This document shows, piece after piece, positions 1 through 10,914 of a stretch of DNA of 64,000 nt. The notes under the pieces were generated by a model. That model was not told where the DNA came from. It ran no database searches and saw only the letters and a list, made by a program, of their open reading frames with translations. The stretch covers positions 98,830-162,829 of the forward strand of contig CAMDHH010000001.1 of NCBI GenBank assembly GCA_945898065.1, in the 5' to 3' direction. A program made the translations under genes and the position numbers. Source of the stretch: Bifidobacterium breve (GTDB lineage Bacteria; Actinomycetota; Actinomycetes; Nanopelagicales; Nanopelagicaceae). Position 1 is the stretch's first letter. Every line of letters starts with the position of its first letter.

Positions 1-1
1 T

Positions 2-694
2 TCACCTCTGATTTTGGCCCTTGACACATCTGATCTTAAAACGGCTCACGAATGGATTGAAAATACTCGAGACTCAATTGGTCTCTATAAATTGGGACTT
101 GAGTTTTTTAGCATGTTTGGTAGCAAAGGTGTTGCGGAAATTGTGAGCCAACACGATGTTGATATATTTCTCGATTTGAAATTGCACGACATCCCACACA
201 CTGTCGCTGCTGCTACACGTGCCGTTTCACATCTCAAACCACGATTTTTGACGGTGCACGCATCCGGTGGATCAGCAATGGTTACAAGCGCGGTTGAAGC
301 CGCTCCCAATGCACATATAACTGCAGTGACTATTCTGACATCGCTATCAGATGAGGATGTAAGTGCTGTTGGATATGCCAAGAATGCATTGCTTAGCGCC
401 GCACAATTAGCGGCTCTTGCAGTGCACGCTGGTGCGCGTGCGATTGTTTGTTCTCCTTTTGAAATTGAAGCGATCCGTAAATCTGTAGGAAATGAGCCAA
501 TAATTATCACCCCAGGTGTTCGTCCTGCTGATTCACAAGGTAGCGATGATCAAATCAGAGTCATGACTCCTGCGCAGGCACTCTCACGTGGAGCAAATTT
601 TGTTGTCATTGGTCGCCCTATCACTTCACTCTGGTCGCAAGGAGCGCTAGCGATGAAAGAGAAAGCTGCGCAGATTCTTGCGGAAAGTATTTAG
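2..694 (+). CDS. pyrF: Orotidine 5'-phosphate decarboxylase, 5'-truncated by the window edge
   Basis: ORF 14-694; frame is open to base 2 (SPLILALDTSD...). LALDTSD, LDLKLHDIPHTV and ITPGVRP motifs are typical of PyrF. Confidence 0.93.
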   Translation, partial: SPLILALDTSDLKTAHEWIENTRDSIGLYKLGLEFFSMFGSKGVAEIVSQHDVDIFLDLKLHDIPHTVAAATRAVSHLKPRFLTVHASGGSAMVTSAVEAAPNAHITAVTILTSLSDEDVSAVGYAKNALLSAAQLAALAVHAGARAIVCSPFEIEAIRKSVGNEPIIITPGVRPADSQGSDDQIRVMTPAQALSRGANFVVIGRPITSLWSQGALAMKEKAAQILAESI

Positions 695-716
695 TATTTA
701 CCGATAGATTTAGCCC

Positions 717-1592
717 ATGCCCACTCCTCCCAAACTCACACCAGAAGAGCGAGCGGCTGCTCTTGCTAAGGCATCAATTGCTCGAAAGCGCAGGGCGGAG
801 ATCAAGGCAGAGATCAAGTCGGGCAATTTAGATATCCAAGGCGTGTACGAGTTATCACAGAGTGACGATGCGGTTTCAAAGATGCGCGTTGCCGAAATGC
901 TTGAATCGATTACGGGTGTAGGAAAAATTAGGGCTCTAGCCATGATGGATAGACTCAACATTTCTCCAACAAGACGCATCAAGGGTTTGGGCACAAATCA
1001 ATTGAAGAACCTTTTATCGGAATTCTCTCCGACCTCTACAAAAGCTAAGCGTGGAAGACTTATTGTTTTATCTGGCCCAGGTGGAGTTGGTAAGAGCACT
1101 GTTGCTGCGCAACTGCGCGCGACAGGTGATTACTGGGTAAGTATTTCTGTAACAACTCGATTACCGAGAATAAACGAAAAGGATGGAGTTGATTACTACT
1201 TCATCAATAACGTTGAGTTTGAAAAAAGAATTCGCGGGTCATATTTCTTAGAATGGGCACAATTTGCTGGAGCAAAATATGGAACGCCGCGAGAAGGCGT
1301 AGAACAAGCACTCCTTGATGGCCACAATGTTTTACTAGAGATAGAAATTGATGGTGCAAAGCAAGTGAAATCGCATATGCCAGAGGCGATGTTGGTATTT
1401 CTTTCACCACCTAGTTGGGAAGATCTAGTATCAAGGCTTGAGGGACGCGGCACAGATAGTCCTGAGAGACGAACAGAACGCCTGGCGCTGGCCCAAGAAG
1501 AAATAGCTGCTGCCCCTTCTTTTGACCTTGTAATCGTCAATACCTCGGTCAAAGAGGTTGTCGACCAACTGGTATCCTTGCTCTCTGCTTAG
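717..1592 (+). CDS. gmk: Fusion protein: N-terminal actinobacterial integration host factor (mIHF) + C-terminal guanylate kinase
   Basis: One uninterrupted 291-aa ORF. Residues ~1-105 mIHF-like (ITGVGKIRALAMMDRLNISPTRRIKGLG); residues ~112-291 guanylate kinase (LIVLSGPGGVGKST, SVTTRLPR..DGVDYYFI, YGTPR). Confidence 0.92.
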   Translation: MPTPPKLTPEERAAALAKASIARKRRAEIKAEIKSGNLDIQGVYELSQSDDAVSKMRVAEMLESITGVGKIRALAMMDRLNISPTRRIKGLGTNQLKNLLSEFSPTSTKAKRGRLIVLSGPGGVGKSTVAAQLRATGDYWVSISVTTRLPRINEKDGVDYYFINNVEFEKRIRGSYFLEWAQFAGAKYGTPREGVEQALLDGHNVLLEIEIDGAKQVKSHMPEAMLVFLSPPSWEDLVSRLEGRGTDSPERRTERLALAQEEIAAAPSFDLVIVNTSVKEVVDQLVSLLSA

Positions 1593-1636
1593 CCGCTGAG
1601 CTAGCTGTCAACAGATCGCATTGTTAGGGGAGTTAC

Positions 1637-1885
1637 ATGGACGGCATCACAAATCCACCAATTGATGAACTTTTAGATAAGAGTGGTTCGAAGTATGGTC
1701 TCGTTCTTTACGCAGCAAAGCGTGCGCGTCAGATAAATGCATATTATTCACAACTAGGTGAAGGTCTTCTTGAGTATGTCGGACCACTAGTTGAAACGCA
1801 TGTACACGAGAAGCCACTTTCAATAGCCCTACGTGAAATCAACGAAGGTTTATTGACAATCGAAAATCTCGAACCAACCGCGTAA
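1637..1885 (+). CDS. rpoZ: DNA-directed RNA polymerase omega subunit
   Basis: 82 aa; [29 protein letters not shown]; located between gmk and coaBC. Confidence 0.93.
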   Translation: MDGITNPPIDELLDKSGSKYGLVLYAAKRARQINAYYSQLGEGLLEYVGPLVETHVHEKPLSIALREINEGLLTIENLEPTA

Positions 1886-1906
1886 TTTCGCGCGTCACCA
1901 ACCGCA

Positions 1907-3094
1907 ATGACTAAAAGCGGAAGAGAAGTTGTTCTCGGAGTTGGTGCTGGTATCGCAGCATACAAAGCATGTGATCTACTGCGCCGCCTCCAAGACGAAG
2001 GTTATTTAGTCAGCGTTATACCGACTCCCTCATCTCTCAACTTTGTTGGTAGTGCCACGTGGGAAGCCCTCTCTGGTCGTAGCGTTTACACGCAAGTGTG
2101 GGAGAACGTTGCCGGTGTTACGCATATTCACTTGGCTGAGAGAGCAGATTATTTTCTGATTGCACCTGCAACTGCAGATCTCATTGCTCGCATAGCCGCA
2201 GGTAGGGCCGATGATTTACTGACAAATCTAGTTCTCGCAACAACTGTTCCGATCATGATCGTTCCTGCCATGCATACAAGCATGTGGAATGACCCGGCCA
2301 CGAAATCTAATGTTGAAACACTGCGTGAGCGTGGTTACATAGTGATGGAGCCTGCTGTAGGTCGCCTCACAGGTGCAGATTCTGGTCAAGGAAGATTCCC
2401 CGAGTCGGCGGCAATAATTGATGAATTTTCGAAAGTGACTGGTGCGAAACGAGACTTACTAGGCAAGCAAGTTCTTATTTCAGCAGGGGGAACGCGGGAA
2501 CCAATCGATCCTGTTCGATTTATAGGTAATCGTTCTTCAGGAAAACAAGGTTTTGCACTAGCGCACGCTGCGCTCTCTCGTGGTGCGCAGGTTTCATTGG
2601 TCGCGGCCAACTGCGACATCGATGATATTCCTGGAGTCGCCATGTATCGCGTTGAACGTGCGGATGAGATGCTGTCTCAATTGGAAAATCTCTTTGATGC
2701 AAGTGATGTAGTGATTATGAGCGCCGCTGTTGCAGATGCAAAACCAAAGCAAATATCACTTGAGAAGATCAAGAAGGCTCTCTTCGGCTCCATTGAATTA
2801 GAAGCTAATCCTGATGTAATTGCAACGTTGACCAAGAGACGTCACAAGGGTCAAGTAATTGTTGGTTTTGCAGCAGAGACGACAGATCATATGATTTCTG
2901 CACAGAGGAAGTTGGAGAGTAAAGATCTTGATTTGCTCTATCTCAATGATGTTAGTGGGGGAGCTATCTTCGGAAGTGACTCAACAACAGGTTCAATTCT
3001 TGACCGCAATGGCGCGGTAATACCAGTAGATGAGATGAGCAAAGACACGCTCTCACACCTTCTGCTAGATCAAGCACTACACAAGTTAGGTTAG
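1907..3094 (+). CDS. coaBC: Bifunctional phosphopantothenoylcysteine decarboxylase/phosphopantothenate-cysteine ligase
   Basis: [55 protein letters not shown]. Confidence 0.95.
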   Translation: MTKSGREVVLGVGAGIAAYKACDLLRRLQDEGYLVSVIPTPSSLNFVGSATWEALSGRSVYTQVWENVAGVTHIHLAERADYFLIAPATADLIARIAAGRADDLLTNLVLATTVPIMIVPAMHTSMWNDPATKSNVETLRERGYIVMEPAVGRLTGADSGQGRFPESAAIIDEFSKVTGAKRDLLGKQVLISAGGTREPIDPVRFIGNRSSGKQGFALAHAALSRGAQVSLVAANCDIDDIPGVAMYRVERADEMLSQLENLFDASDVVIMSAAVADAKPKQISLEKIKKALFGSIELEANPDVIATLTKRRHKGQVIVGFAAETTDHMISAQRKLESKDLDLLYLNDVSGGAIFGSDSTTGSILDRNGAVIPVDEMSKDTLSHLLLDQALHKLG

Positions 3095-3098
3095 GGCA

Positions 3099-4289
3099 AT
3101 GTCGAAACGTCTATTTACATCTGAATCAGTTACTGAAGGTCATCCAGATAAGATTGCGGACCAAATCTCTGATGCAATTCTAGATTCACTTATCGGTCAA
3201 GATAAGAAGAGCCGCGTCGCTGTTGAAACACTGATCACAACTGGTCAAGTACACGTTGCTGGTGAAGTTACAACTGATGCTTATGCCGACGTTATGGGCA
3301 TCGTTCGCGAAACTGTATTGAATATTGGATACGACTCATCAGATAAAGGCTTTGACGGAAATTCATGCGGTGTATCTGTCTCGATTGGGCAACAGTCACA
3401 AGATATTGCGCAAGGGGTTGATGATGCCTACGAAAATCGCGTTTCCTCATCAGTTGATCCCTTGGATCTTCAAGGGGCAGGCGATCAAGGTCTTATGTTT
3501 GGGTATGCCTGCGATGATACGAAGGAACTCATGCCGCTACCTATCTGGTTGGCGCATGAACTAGCGCAACAACTATCTAAGGTTCGCAAAGATGGTCTAC
3601 TTCCATATTTGCGCCCAGATGGCAAAACACAAGTAACGATTGAATACGATGGCGATAAAGCAATCGCTCTCAACACGGTCGTCATTTCTAGTCAGCATGC
3701 AGAAGAAGTAGATGTCGCAAAGAAACTCACGCCAGAGATTATTGCCTCAGTAATTGATCCAATCTTGGCAAAGATTGATCTTCCCAAGAATGATTTGCGA
3801 ATCCTTATTAATCCAACAGGTCGTTTTGTTATCGGCGGACCAATGGGAGATGCGGGTCTTACTGGCCGCAAGATTATTGTTGATACATATGGCGGCATGG
3901 CACGCCATGGCGGTGGAGCATTTAGTGGCAAGGATCCTTCTAAGGTAGATCGTTCTGCGGCGTATGCAATGCGCTGGGTTGCAAAAAATGTAGTTGCAGC
4001 TGGCTTAGCAAGGCGTTGCGAAGTACAAATTGCATATGCAATTGGTAAAGCTCAACCAGTAGGTCTATTTGTTGAGACTTTTGGAACTGAAACTGTTCCA
4101 GTTTCTCGCATTCAAGATGCTGTACTTGCAACTTTCGATCTTCGCCCAGCAGCGATTATTCGTGATCTTGACTTGTTGCGCCCAATTTATTCGAAGACAA
4201 GTGCATATGGACACTTTGGTCGCGAGCTCCCTGAATTTTCCTGGGAGAAGACAGATCGTGTCAGCGCTTTGCAATCAGCCATTCGTTAG
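3099..4289 (+). CDS. metK: S-adenosylmethionine synthetase
   Basis: [55 protein letters not shown]. Confidence 0.97.
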   Translation: MSKRLFTSESVTEGHPDKIADQISDAILDSLIGQDKKSRVAVETLITTGQVHVAGEVTTDAYADVMGIVRETVLNIGYDSSDKGFDGNSCGVSVSIGQQSQDIAQGVDDAYENRVSSSVDPLDLQGAGDQGLMFGYACDDTKELMPLPIWLAHELAQQLSKVRKDGLLPYLRPDGKTQVTIEYDGDKAIALNTVVISSQHAEEVDVAKKLTPEIIASVIDPILAKIDLPKNDLRILINPTGRFVIGGPMGDAGLTGRKIIVDTYGGMARHGGGAFSGKDPSKVDRSAAYAMRWVAKNVVAAGLARRCEVQIAYAIGKAQPVGLFVETFGTETVPVSRIQDAVLATFDLRPAAIIRDLDLLRPIYSKTSAYGHFGRELPEFSWEKTDRVSALQSAIR

Positions 4290-4307
4290 TTCTGATAACG
4301 ATCTAAG

Positions 4308-6197
4308 ATGGCAACACCTCGTCTTTTTCTTCTCAAGTCTGAGGTAATTGCTAAGCCAGCGGGCGAAATTGCACTTGATGCACCGATTGCTCGTATCTGG
4401 GTGGAAACGGGTGTCGATCATTTAGATCAGCCATACGACTACCTGGTGCCGCAAGCGCTTTCATCTCGAGTCGCTGTTGGTATTCGAGTTCAAATTCCAT
4501 TTTCACATCATGAAGTAGAAGGCATTGTTATATCAAGACATTCGAGTGCCCAAACCGGCGCAAAACTAAAGAGTATTACTAAAGTGCTTTCAAATTTTTC
4601 TGTTGCAACGCCTTCTTCTCTAAAACTCTACGAACGCGTTGCCAATCATTTTGCAGCCTCAACGAGTGACGTCCTTCGAAGTGCGATTCCTCCACGTGTC
4701 GCAAGTGCAGAAAAGGGCAGAAGTGCTTACGAAGCAATACCTGATGAAAAAAAGAAATCTAGGCAGAGAGTTGAGTTTATAGCTTTAGCGCCGCACATCT
4801 CGCCATTAGAACAACTAGCAGGGCTAATAGATGTAGGTAGCGGCTCACCGCTCGTTATTGTTCCCGACGAACGAGATTTACTCTCTTTAGCCACCCTGTG
4901 GAACGAAAAGAATCCAGGCAATGAGGCAATTACTCTTGGAAGTTCATTGAGTCGAAGCGAAAGATACAAAAATTATCTAGATTCCCTATCTCAGTCAAAA
5001 AGATTAGTCATAGGAACTCGCAGTGCAATCTTTGCGCCCGTTGCAAACCTTGCCTCAATTATCGTCTACAAAGAATCTTCTCCTGATTATTTCGATCCTC
5101 GTTCTCCTGGATGGAATGTTGGAGATGTAGCACGGATGCGCGCCTCTGATGAATCTGTAGATCTACTTTTTCTATCATTTGTTCCTTCACTCAATATTGC
5201 CCGTGAGATTGATCAACGTCGTATCAAATACATTCATGAATCGCACCGCTTGAGCGTACGAGCATTTTCTCCATTGCCAGCGCAATTACTACCTGATCGA
5301 ATCTTTCAACCTGTCCGAGATGCAATCAAAAAGGGACCAGTCCTCTTCTTAGTTTCGCGAAAAGGTTATGCAAGTGCGTTGATATGTGGACAGTGCAGAA
5401 ATTTTGCTCTTTGTGCTTGCGGTGGACGTGTAAAAATTGTCGCAGGTAATAAGCCACCTCAATGCTCGCACTGCGCGGGGGAGTTTCCAACATGGAGATG
5501 CGCATGGTGTAAAAGCGATAAACAGTATGCGGGAGGAAGAGGCATCGATCGTGCAAGTGAAGAGATCGGACGCGCATTCCCTAATGTCACAATCATCTCT
5601 TCTTCAGGAGATTCAATAAAGAATGAAATTTTGGATGAAAAGTGCATTGTTATATCAACTCCTGGGGCTCAACCGATTTCAAAAAATGGGTACAGCGCTG
5701 TAGTGATCCTGAATGCCTTAGCGTTCTTCTCTCATGATGATCTTTGCGCAGGGGAGCGTGCTCGAGAGATGCTTTTCGAAACATGTGGACTTGTCAAAAA
5801 GGATGGTCAGATACTTATTGCGATAGATGATGCGCATCCAATTATTGGCGCGATCACTCAGTGGAACCCTGCAACAATGATTCAGAGAGAGTTGCGCGAA
5901 CGTGAAGAACTTTGCCTTCCACCTTTCGAGAAGAGCGCATATCTTCGTGTTTCAAGCGAGGAAGTGACCCAGCTTGTATCCGGCCTTCGTAGTTCCATCG
6001 CTTCTGGACGCTTGAATTCAACGGTATCGATCTTAGGTCCTGTTGAGTTAGGTAATGATGAATCAAAAATCATCCTACGCTTCAATGAGAAAGATCATGA
6101 AAGTACTGCAATTTTCTTACGTGAACTACAACGCAAACGTGGAATTGCCAAGAAGCCACTTCTATATATTCGAATAACTCCATACTCACTCGCGTAA
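4308..6197 (+). CDS. priA: PriA-like primosomal protein N', helicase motifs degenerate
   Basis: N-terminal 3'-binding domain, four CxxC/CxC zinc motifs (CGQC, CAC, CSHC, CAWC) and synteny with metK/def/fmt; no Walker A, and DEEH replaced by YKES. Confidence 0.85.
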   Translation: MATPRLFLLKSEVIAKPAGEIALDAPIARIWVETGVDHLDQPYDYLVPQALSSRVAVGIRVQIPFSHHEVEGIVISRHSSAQTGAKLKSITKVLSNFSVATPSSLKLYERVANHFAASTSDVLRSAIPPRVASAEKGRSAYEAIPDEKKKSRQRVEFIALAPHISPLEQLAGLIDVGSGSPLVIVPDERDLLSLATLWNEKNPGNEAITLGSSLSRSERYKNYLDSLSQSKRLVIGTRSAIFAPVANLASIIVYKESSPDYFDPRSPGWNVGDVARMRASDESVDLLFLSFVPSLNIAREIDQRRIKYIHESHRLSVRAFSPLPAQLLPDRIFQPVRDAIKKGPVLFLVSRKGYASALICGQCRNFALCACGGRVKIVAGNKPPQCSHCAGEFPTWRCAWCKSDKQYAGGRGIDRASEEIGRAFPNVTIISSSGDSIKNEILDEKCIVISTPGAQPISKNGYSAVVILNALAFFSHDDLCAGERAREMLFETCGLVKKDGQILIAIDDAHPIIGAITQWNPATMIQRELREREELCLPPFEKSAYLRVSSEEVTQLVSGLRSSIASGRLNSTVSILGPVELGNDESKIILRFNEKDHESTAIFLRELQRKRGIAKKPLLYIRITPYSLA

Positions 6198-6233
6198 TGT
6201 GAAAGTTGCTTCATGCCTTGGTAGACTCAGAGC

Positions 6234-6788
6234 ATGTCAATTCAACCGATACGCCTCTTTGGTGACCCAGTATTGGTTACGAAAACGGCGCCAGTTATTG
6301 ACTTTGATAAAGAGTTGCGAATATTGGTTCAAGATTTAACCGATACCATGCTCGATGCTCCAGGAGCCGGACTAGCTGCTCCACAAATAGGCGTCCCTCT
6401 TCGTGTCTTCGTCTGGGATGTTGATGAAACGCTCGGGCATCTCATTAATCCGTCGTTAGATTTGAGTGAAGAATTGCAAGAGGGTGAGGAAGGGTGTCTG
6501 TCGTTTCCTGAACTTCGCTACCCAGCGCCGCGCGCAATGAGAGTTGTAGCAAAAGGTTGGAATATGTACGGGGAACCAATTAGCGTTGAAGGTTCGGAAC
6601 TCTTAGCGCGTGCGATCCAACACGAGAGCGACCATTTGGATGGAATACTTTTTATCGACCGTCTTAGCGTCGAAGATAGAAAGTTGGCAATGAGAGAGAT
6701 TCGTGAATCAGAATGGTTCAATGAGAATAACGGAGCTCTTCCAACGATCAAAGAATCTCCTCATTCCTTATTTGGACGGAATACTTAG
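6234..6788 (+). CDS. def: Peptide deformylase
   Basis: GAGLAAPQIG, EGCLSFPELR, QHESDHLDGILFIDRL motifs. Confidence 0.95.
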   Translation: MSIQPIRLFGDPVLVTKTAPVIDFDKELRILVQDLTDTMLDAPGAGLAAPQIGVPLRVFVWDVDETLGHLINPSLDLSEELQEGEEGCLSFPELRYPAPRAMRVVAKGWNMYGEPISVEGSELLARAIQHESDHLDGILFIDRLSVEDRKLAMREIRESEWFNENNGALPTIKESPHSLFGRNT

Positions 6789-7699
6789 TGCGTATAGGCG
6801 TGGCGGCAACGCCGGCAGTCGCGCTTCCATCTTTGAATTCGCTCTTAGATAGCGAACACGAGTTAGTAAGAACGATTACCGTGCCTGATAAACCATCAGG
6901 ACGTGGAAGAGTTCTAACACCATCAATTGTGGCGAAGTGGTCGAACGAGCATGCAATACCTTGCCAAAAGCCAGTACATAGTGATGATTTGATAGGTCAC
7001 ATTGAAGATTTAGATTTAGTGATAACAATTGGCTATGGGGTGATTTTGCCGGAGAAAATTCTTTCGCTACCTAAACATGGTTTCATCAACCTGCACTTCT
7101 CACTTCTTCCCAAGTATCGCGGAGCCGCTCCCGTCCAACGTGCCCTAGCAAACGCGGAGCAAGTCACGGGCGTAACTGTCTTTGCACTGGATAAAGGAAT
7201 GGATACTGGACCGATTTACCTTTCAGAGAGTGTTCCAATAGATCCAACATGGAGAGCGAGTGAGTTACTTGAAGCACTTGCTCACATAGGGCCCAAAGCA
7301 CTTGCTCAAACCTGCGAAATGATTGCGCGAAATGAGAGTCCAAGGATTCAAAGTGGTCAGTCGAGTCTTGCGCCGAAAATTTCGGTAGAGGAAGCCAAGT
7401 TGGATTTCACTGACTGCGCTCAGGTGGTTTCTAACAACGTGCGTGCTTTCTATCCTTCACCTAGTGCTTGGACACTATTTCGCGGTGAAAAAATGAAGAT
7501 CGCTCGAACCGGAAATATGGCCACTACATCAGATTTGTCTATCGGTGAAATCAGGGTAGACGCGAATTCTGTAACAATCGGATGCGCCAAGAATGAAGGC
7601 ATTGAGATATTGGAACTGACTCCAGCGGGGAAAAATGAAATGAGAGCGATTGATTGGGCTAGAGGAGCACGCATACTTCCTGGTGAAATCTTTGGTTGA
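6788..7699 (+). CDS. fmt: Methionyl-tRNA formyltransferase
   Basis: FINLHFSLLPKYRGAAPVQRAL, GVTVFALDKGMDTGPI. Confidence 0.95.
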   Translation: MRIGVAATPAVALPSLNSLLDSEHELVRTITVPDKPSGRGRVLTPSIVAKWSNEHAIPCQKPVHSDDLIGHIEDLDLVITIGYGVILPEKILSLPKHGFINLHFSLLPKYRGAAPVQRALANAEQVTGVTVFALDKGMDTGPIYLSESVPIDPTWRASELLEALAHIGPKALAQTCEMIARNESPRIQSGQSSLAPKISVEEAKLDFTDCAQVVSNNVRAFYPSPSAWTLFRGEKMKIARTGNMATTSDLSIGEIRVDANSVTIGCAKNEGIEILELTPAGKNEMRAIDWARGARILPGEIFG

Positions 7700-9056
7700 A
7701 GCCCGTCGCAACATATTCAAGTCTCCTAAACCAGATGCGTCACGCCTTCTTGCATTTGATCTTCTGAGTGAAGTCAACCGAAATGGTGGCTTTTCAAATC
7801 TTCTTCTGCCTCAAGCACTCTCTGCAAGTTCATTGGATGAACGCGATCGCTCATTCGTAACAGAATTGCTCTATGGCACTTTGCGTATGCAGGGTAAGCA
7901 CGATTGGGTCCTATCCCATATTAGTGATCGACCATGGAGTGAAGTAGATGCAGGAATAGTTGATATTGCCCGTATGGGTGTACATCAGATTCACGAGATG
8001 CGTGTGCCCGATCACGCTGCAGTCAGTGCAACAGTTGAGGTTGCGCGCAAACGTATTGGTGAATCAAAAGCGAGTTTCGTCAATGCCTTGCTAAGAAATG
8101 TGACTCGTACCTCGATAGAAGATTGGTTTGCTCCACTTGCATCAATCAGTGATCCAGTTGAAAGATTCTCTATTCAGTATTCGCATCCTCAATGGATCGT
8201 CTCTGCATATTTTGATCTGCTCAAAGATTGGGAGGCAGTTGAGTCACTCCTTGCGATAAACAATGTTGCAGCTAAGCCAACCCTTGTTTCATGGCCAGGT
8301 CGCTCTACACAGAAAGAGTTAGTGGATCTCGGGGGAGTCGCAACAAAATTCTCGAGCTACGGTGCGCAATTTGATGGAGCACCAGGAACACTTGAAGTCA
8401 TTCGACATCGCAATGCTGGCGTACAAGATGAAGGCTCCCAGTTGGTAACAACAGTCTTTGCAGCAGCGGTATCGGGGAAAATGAATTGGTTAGACCTTTG
8501 CGCGGGCCCAGGTGGAAAAGCTGCGCTTCTATCTAGTATCGCCGGCGTGGATGGAGCGAAATTTACAGCGAATGAAATATCTACGCCTAGAGCGCAATTA
8601 GTGAAACAAGTTGTGGCGGGTGCACGTGTATGGGTTGGCGATGGACGAGAGATATCTACTCATGGCGAAACTTTCGATGCAATTCTTATTGATGCACCGT
8701 GTACCGGTTTAGGTGCTCTTCGCCGTCGTCCCGAAGTTCGCTGGCGTAGAACTGTTCAAGATTTACGTGAACTTACCCAATTACAAAGAGAGCTTTTAGA
8801 GGGAGCATATGAAGTTCTAGAGTCAGGTGGAATTTTGGGCTATGCAACATGTTCTCCGCATTTAGCTGAAACTCAAGTTCAGGTGATGGGTTTACTCAAA
8901 GCCCATCCTGACTTAGAGCAAATTCCAGTAGATGCTTTTATGCCAAAGAACTTAAAAGTGGCAACTCGCTCAGAATCTATGACCTTATGGACACATATTC
9001 ACGGAACTGATGCGATGTTTTTAGCACTCTTTCGTAAAAAAAGTGAAGTGAAATAG
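7683..9056 (+). CDS. rsmB: 16S rRNA (cytosine-C5)-methyltransferase RsmB/Sun family
   Basis: ORF 7650-9056, likely GTG start near 7683 overlapping fmt; NusB-like N-terminus; LDLCAGPGGKAALL, DAPCTGLGALRRRPEVRW, GYATCSP. Confidence 0.9.
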   Translation: MKSLVEARRNIFKSPKPDASRLLAFDLLSEVNRNGGFSNLLLPQALSASSLDERDRSFVTELLYGTLRMQGKHDWVLSHISDRPWSEVDAGIVDIARMGVHQIHEMRVPDHAAVSATVEVARKRIGESKASFVNALLRNVTRTSIEDWFAPLASISDPVERFSIQYSHPQWIVSAYFDLLKDWEAVESLLAINNVAAKPTLVSWPGRSTQKELVDLGGVATKFSSYGAQFDGAPGTLEVIRHRNAGVQDEGSQLVTTVFAAAVSGKMNWLDLCAGPGGKAALLSSIAGVDGAKFTANEISTPRAQLVKQVVAGARVWVGDGREISTHGETFDAILIDAPCTGLGALRRRPEVRWRRTVQDLRELTQLQRELLEGAYEVLESGGILGYATCSPHLAETQVQVMGLLKAHPDLEQIPVDAFMPKNLKVATRSESMTLWTHIHGTDAMFLALFRKKSEVK

Positions 9057-9068
9057 TAAGGTTATTTC

Positions 9069-9731
9069 ATGGCCTCCGAAATCCGAATTACGCCATCCAT
9101 TCTCAACGCTGACTTCAGTCATCTACAGTCAGAGATAGCAAAGATTGCCAGCGTCTCAGATCTTCTGCATCTAGATGTCATGGACAATGTTTTTGTCCCA
9201 AATTTCACATTCAATTACGAGAGTGCTTCAAAAATTATCAAAGAGAGCGCACTTCCTGTTGACGCACATTTGATGGTTGCCGATGTAGATCGCATTGCTC
9301 CAGAATATGCGCAAGCTGGTTGTGCGAGTGTGACTATTCATGCTGAAGCGACAAAGGATATATCTGAGACCTTGCGTGCTATTAGAAAAAGCGGCGCACG
9401 CTCTGGTTTAGCACTCAAACCCGCAACGCAGATTGAGGATTACGCCGATTTCATCGATGATGTAGATATGTTTTTGATAATGACAGTTGAGCCAGGTTTT
9501 GGTGGTCAAAAATTCATGACCGACATGATGAGCAAGGTTTCGCGCACGCGTGCAATTATTGGTTCCAGACCGATATGGCTTCAGGTAGATGGTGGTATCT
9601 CGACGGAGACTATTGAAATCGCCGCCGATGCAGGAGCAGACACTTTTGTTGCTGGCAGCGCTGTATTCAACGCCCAAGATCCTGCTGCGATGGTGACGTC
9701 ATTGCGAGAACTTGCTTCAAAATCCTCATAG
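9069..9731 (+). CDS. rpe: Ribulose-phosphate 3-epimerase
   Basis: ITPSILNADFSHLQSEI, LHLDVMDNVFVPNFTF, VEPGFGGQKF. Confidence 0.95.
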   Translation: MASEIRITPSILNADFSHLQSEIAKIASVSDLLHLDVMDNVFVPNFTFNYESASKIIKESALPVDAHLMVADVDRIAPEYAQAGCASVTIHAEATKDISETLRAIRKSGARSGLALKPATQIEDYADFIDDVDMFLIMTVEPGFGGQKFMTDMMSKVSRTRAIIGSRPIWLQVDGGISTETIEIAADAGADTFVAGSAVFNAQDPAAMVTSLRELASKSS

Positions 9732-9796
9732 ACCATATTCGAATCTGACTCAATAATGGTCAATGCAAGCGGCTTCTCCTCTAGTAAACTCACACT

Positions 9797-10060
9797 ATGA
9801 AAACATTCGAAGGGCTTTGGACTGAGCTATCCCAGATAGCGCTGACTCGCCCCGAGGGTTCAGGAACTGTAGCTGCCTTGGATGCAGGCGTTCACGCAAT
9901 CGGTAAGAAGATAATTGAAGAGGCTGGCGAAGTATGGCTGGCAGCTGAGCACGAGAGTAATGAAGCGTTAGCGCAAGAGATAAGCCAACTTCTCTATCAC
10001 CTACAAACGCTGATGATTGCGCGAGGACTGACCCTCGACGACATCTACAAAGACCTCTAG
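9797..10060 (+). CDS. hisE: Phosphoribosyl-ATP diphosphatase
   Basis: 87 aa; [32 protein letters not shown]; adjacent to hisG. Confidence 0.93.
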   Translation: MKTFEGLWTELSQIALTRPEGSGTVAALDAGVHAIGKKIIEEAGEVWLAAEHESNEALAQEISQLLYHLQTLMIARGLTLDDIYKDL

Positions 10061-10068
10061 GAGATCTC

Positions 10069-10914
10069 ATGTTACGAATTGCAATTCCTAATAAGGGATC
10101 TTTAGCAGATGAATCGATTGCAATATTGAAAGAAGCGGGTTACCGTCAACGAACTGATAGTCGCGACTTAGTTCTTTTAGATAATGAAAATGGTGTTGAG
10201 TTTTACTATCTTCGCCCGCGCGATATCGCACTCTATGTGGGCAGTGGCGAACTCGAAGCAGGCATCACAGGTCGTGATTTATTAATCGATTCTGGCGCAA
10301 AAGCAGATGAGGTTCTAGAACTCAATTTCGGTGGCTCTACTTTCAGATTTGCAGGAAGAGCTGATATTGATTGGGATATAAAGAAGATTTCGGGTAAGAG
10401 AGTTGCAACGGCCTATCCAGGATTGGTCGAAAAACACCTAAATTCACTTGGTATCAAGGCAGAAGTGGTCCGACTTGATGGAGCAGTTGAAAGTAGTGTT
10501 CGACTTGGTGTTGCCGATCTAATCGCCGATGTCGTAAGTACAGGTAACACTTTACGACAGGCTGGTCTCAAAATATTTGCAGAACCAATTCTCGTCAGTG
10601 AGGCGGTACTCATTACTCGATCCGGTGTTGCTATTCCGACCGAATTAGAAATCCTTATACGTCGACTACAAGGCGTTGTGACAGCCCGTAAGTATGTTCT
10701 CCTTGATTACGATGTGAAGAAGGTTGATTCAGAGGCCGCTTGTGCGATAACGCCAGGCTTGGAATCGCCAACTATTTCACCGCTGCAAAATGCTGAATGG
10801 GTCGCTGTACGTGCAATGGTTCTGCGCAAGGAGACCAATAGAGTTATGGATGAGCTTTGGGCAATCGGAGCGCGTGGAATTTTAGTTACAGATATCCACG
10901 CTTGTCGTCTCTAA
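10069..10914 (+). CDS. hisG: ATP phosphoribosyltransferase (long form)
   Basis: LRIAIPNKGSLADESIAIL, AYPGLVEKHL, ADLIADVVSTGNTLRQAGL. Confidence 0.95.
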   Translation: MLRIAIPNKGSLADESIAILKEAGYRQRTDSRDLVLLDNENGVEFYYLRPRDIALYVGSGELEAGITGRDLLIDSGAKADEVLELNFGGSTFRFAGRADIDWDIKKISGKRVATAYPGLVEKHLNSLGIKAEVVRLDGAVESSVRLGVADLIADVVSTGNTLRQAGLKIFAEPILVSEAVLITRSGVAIPTELEILIRRLQGVVTARKYVLLDYDVKKVDSEAACAITPGLESPTISPLQNAEWVAVRAMVLRKETNRVMDELWAIGARGILVTDIHACRL

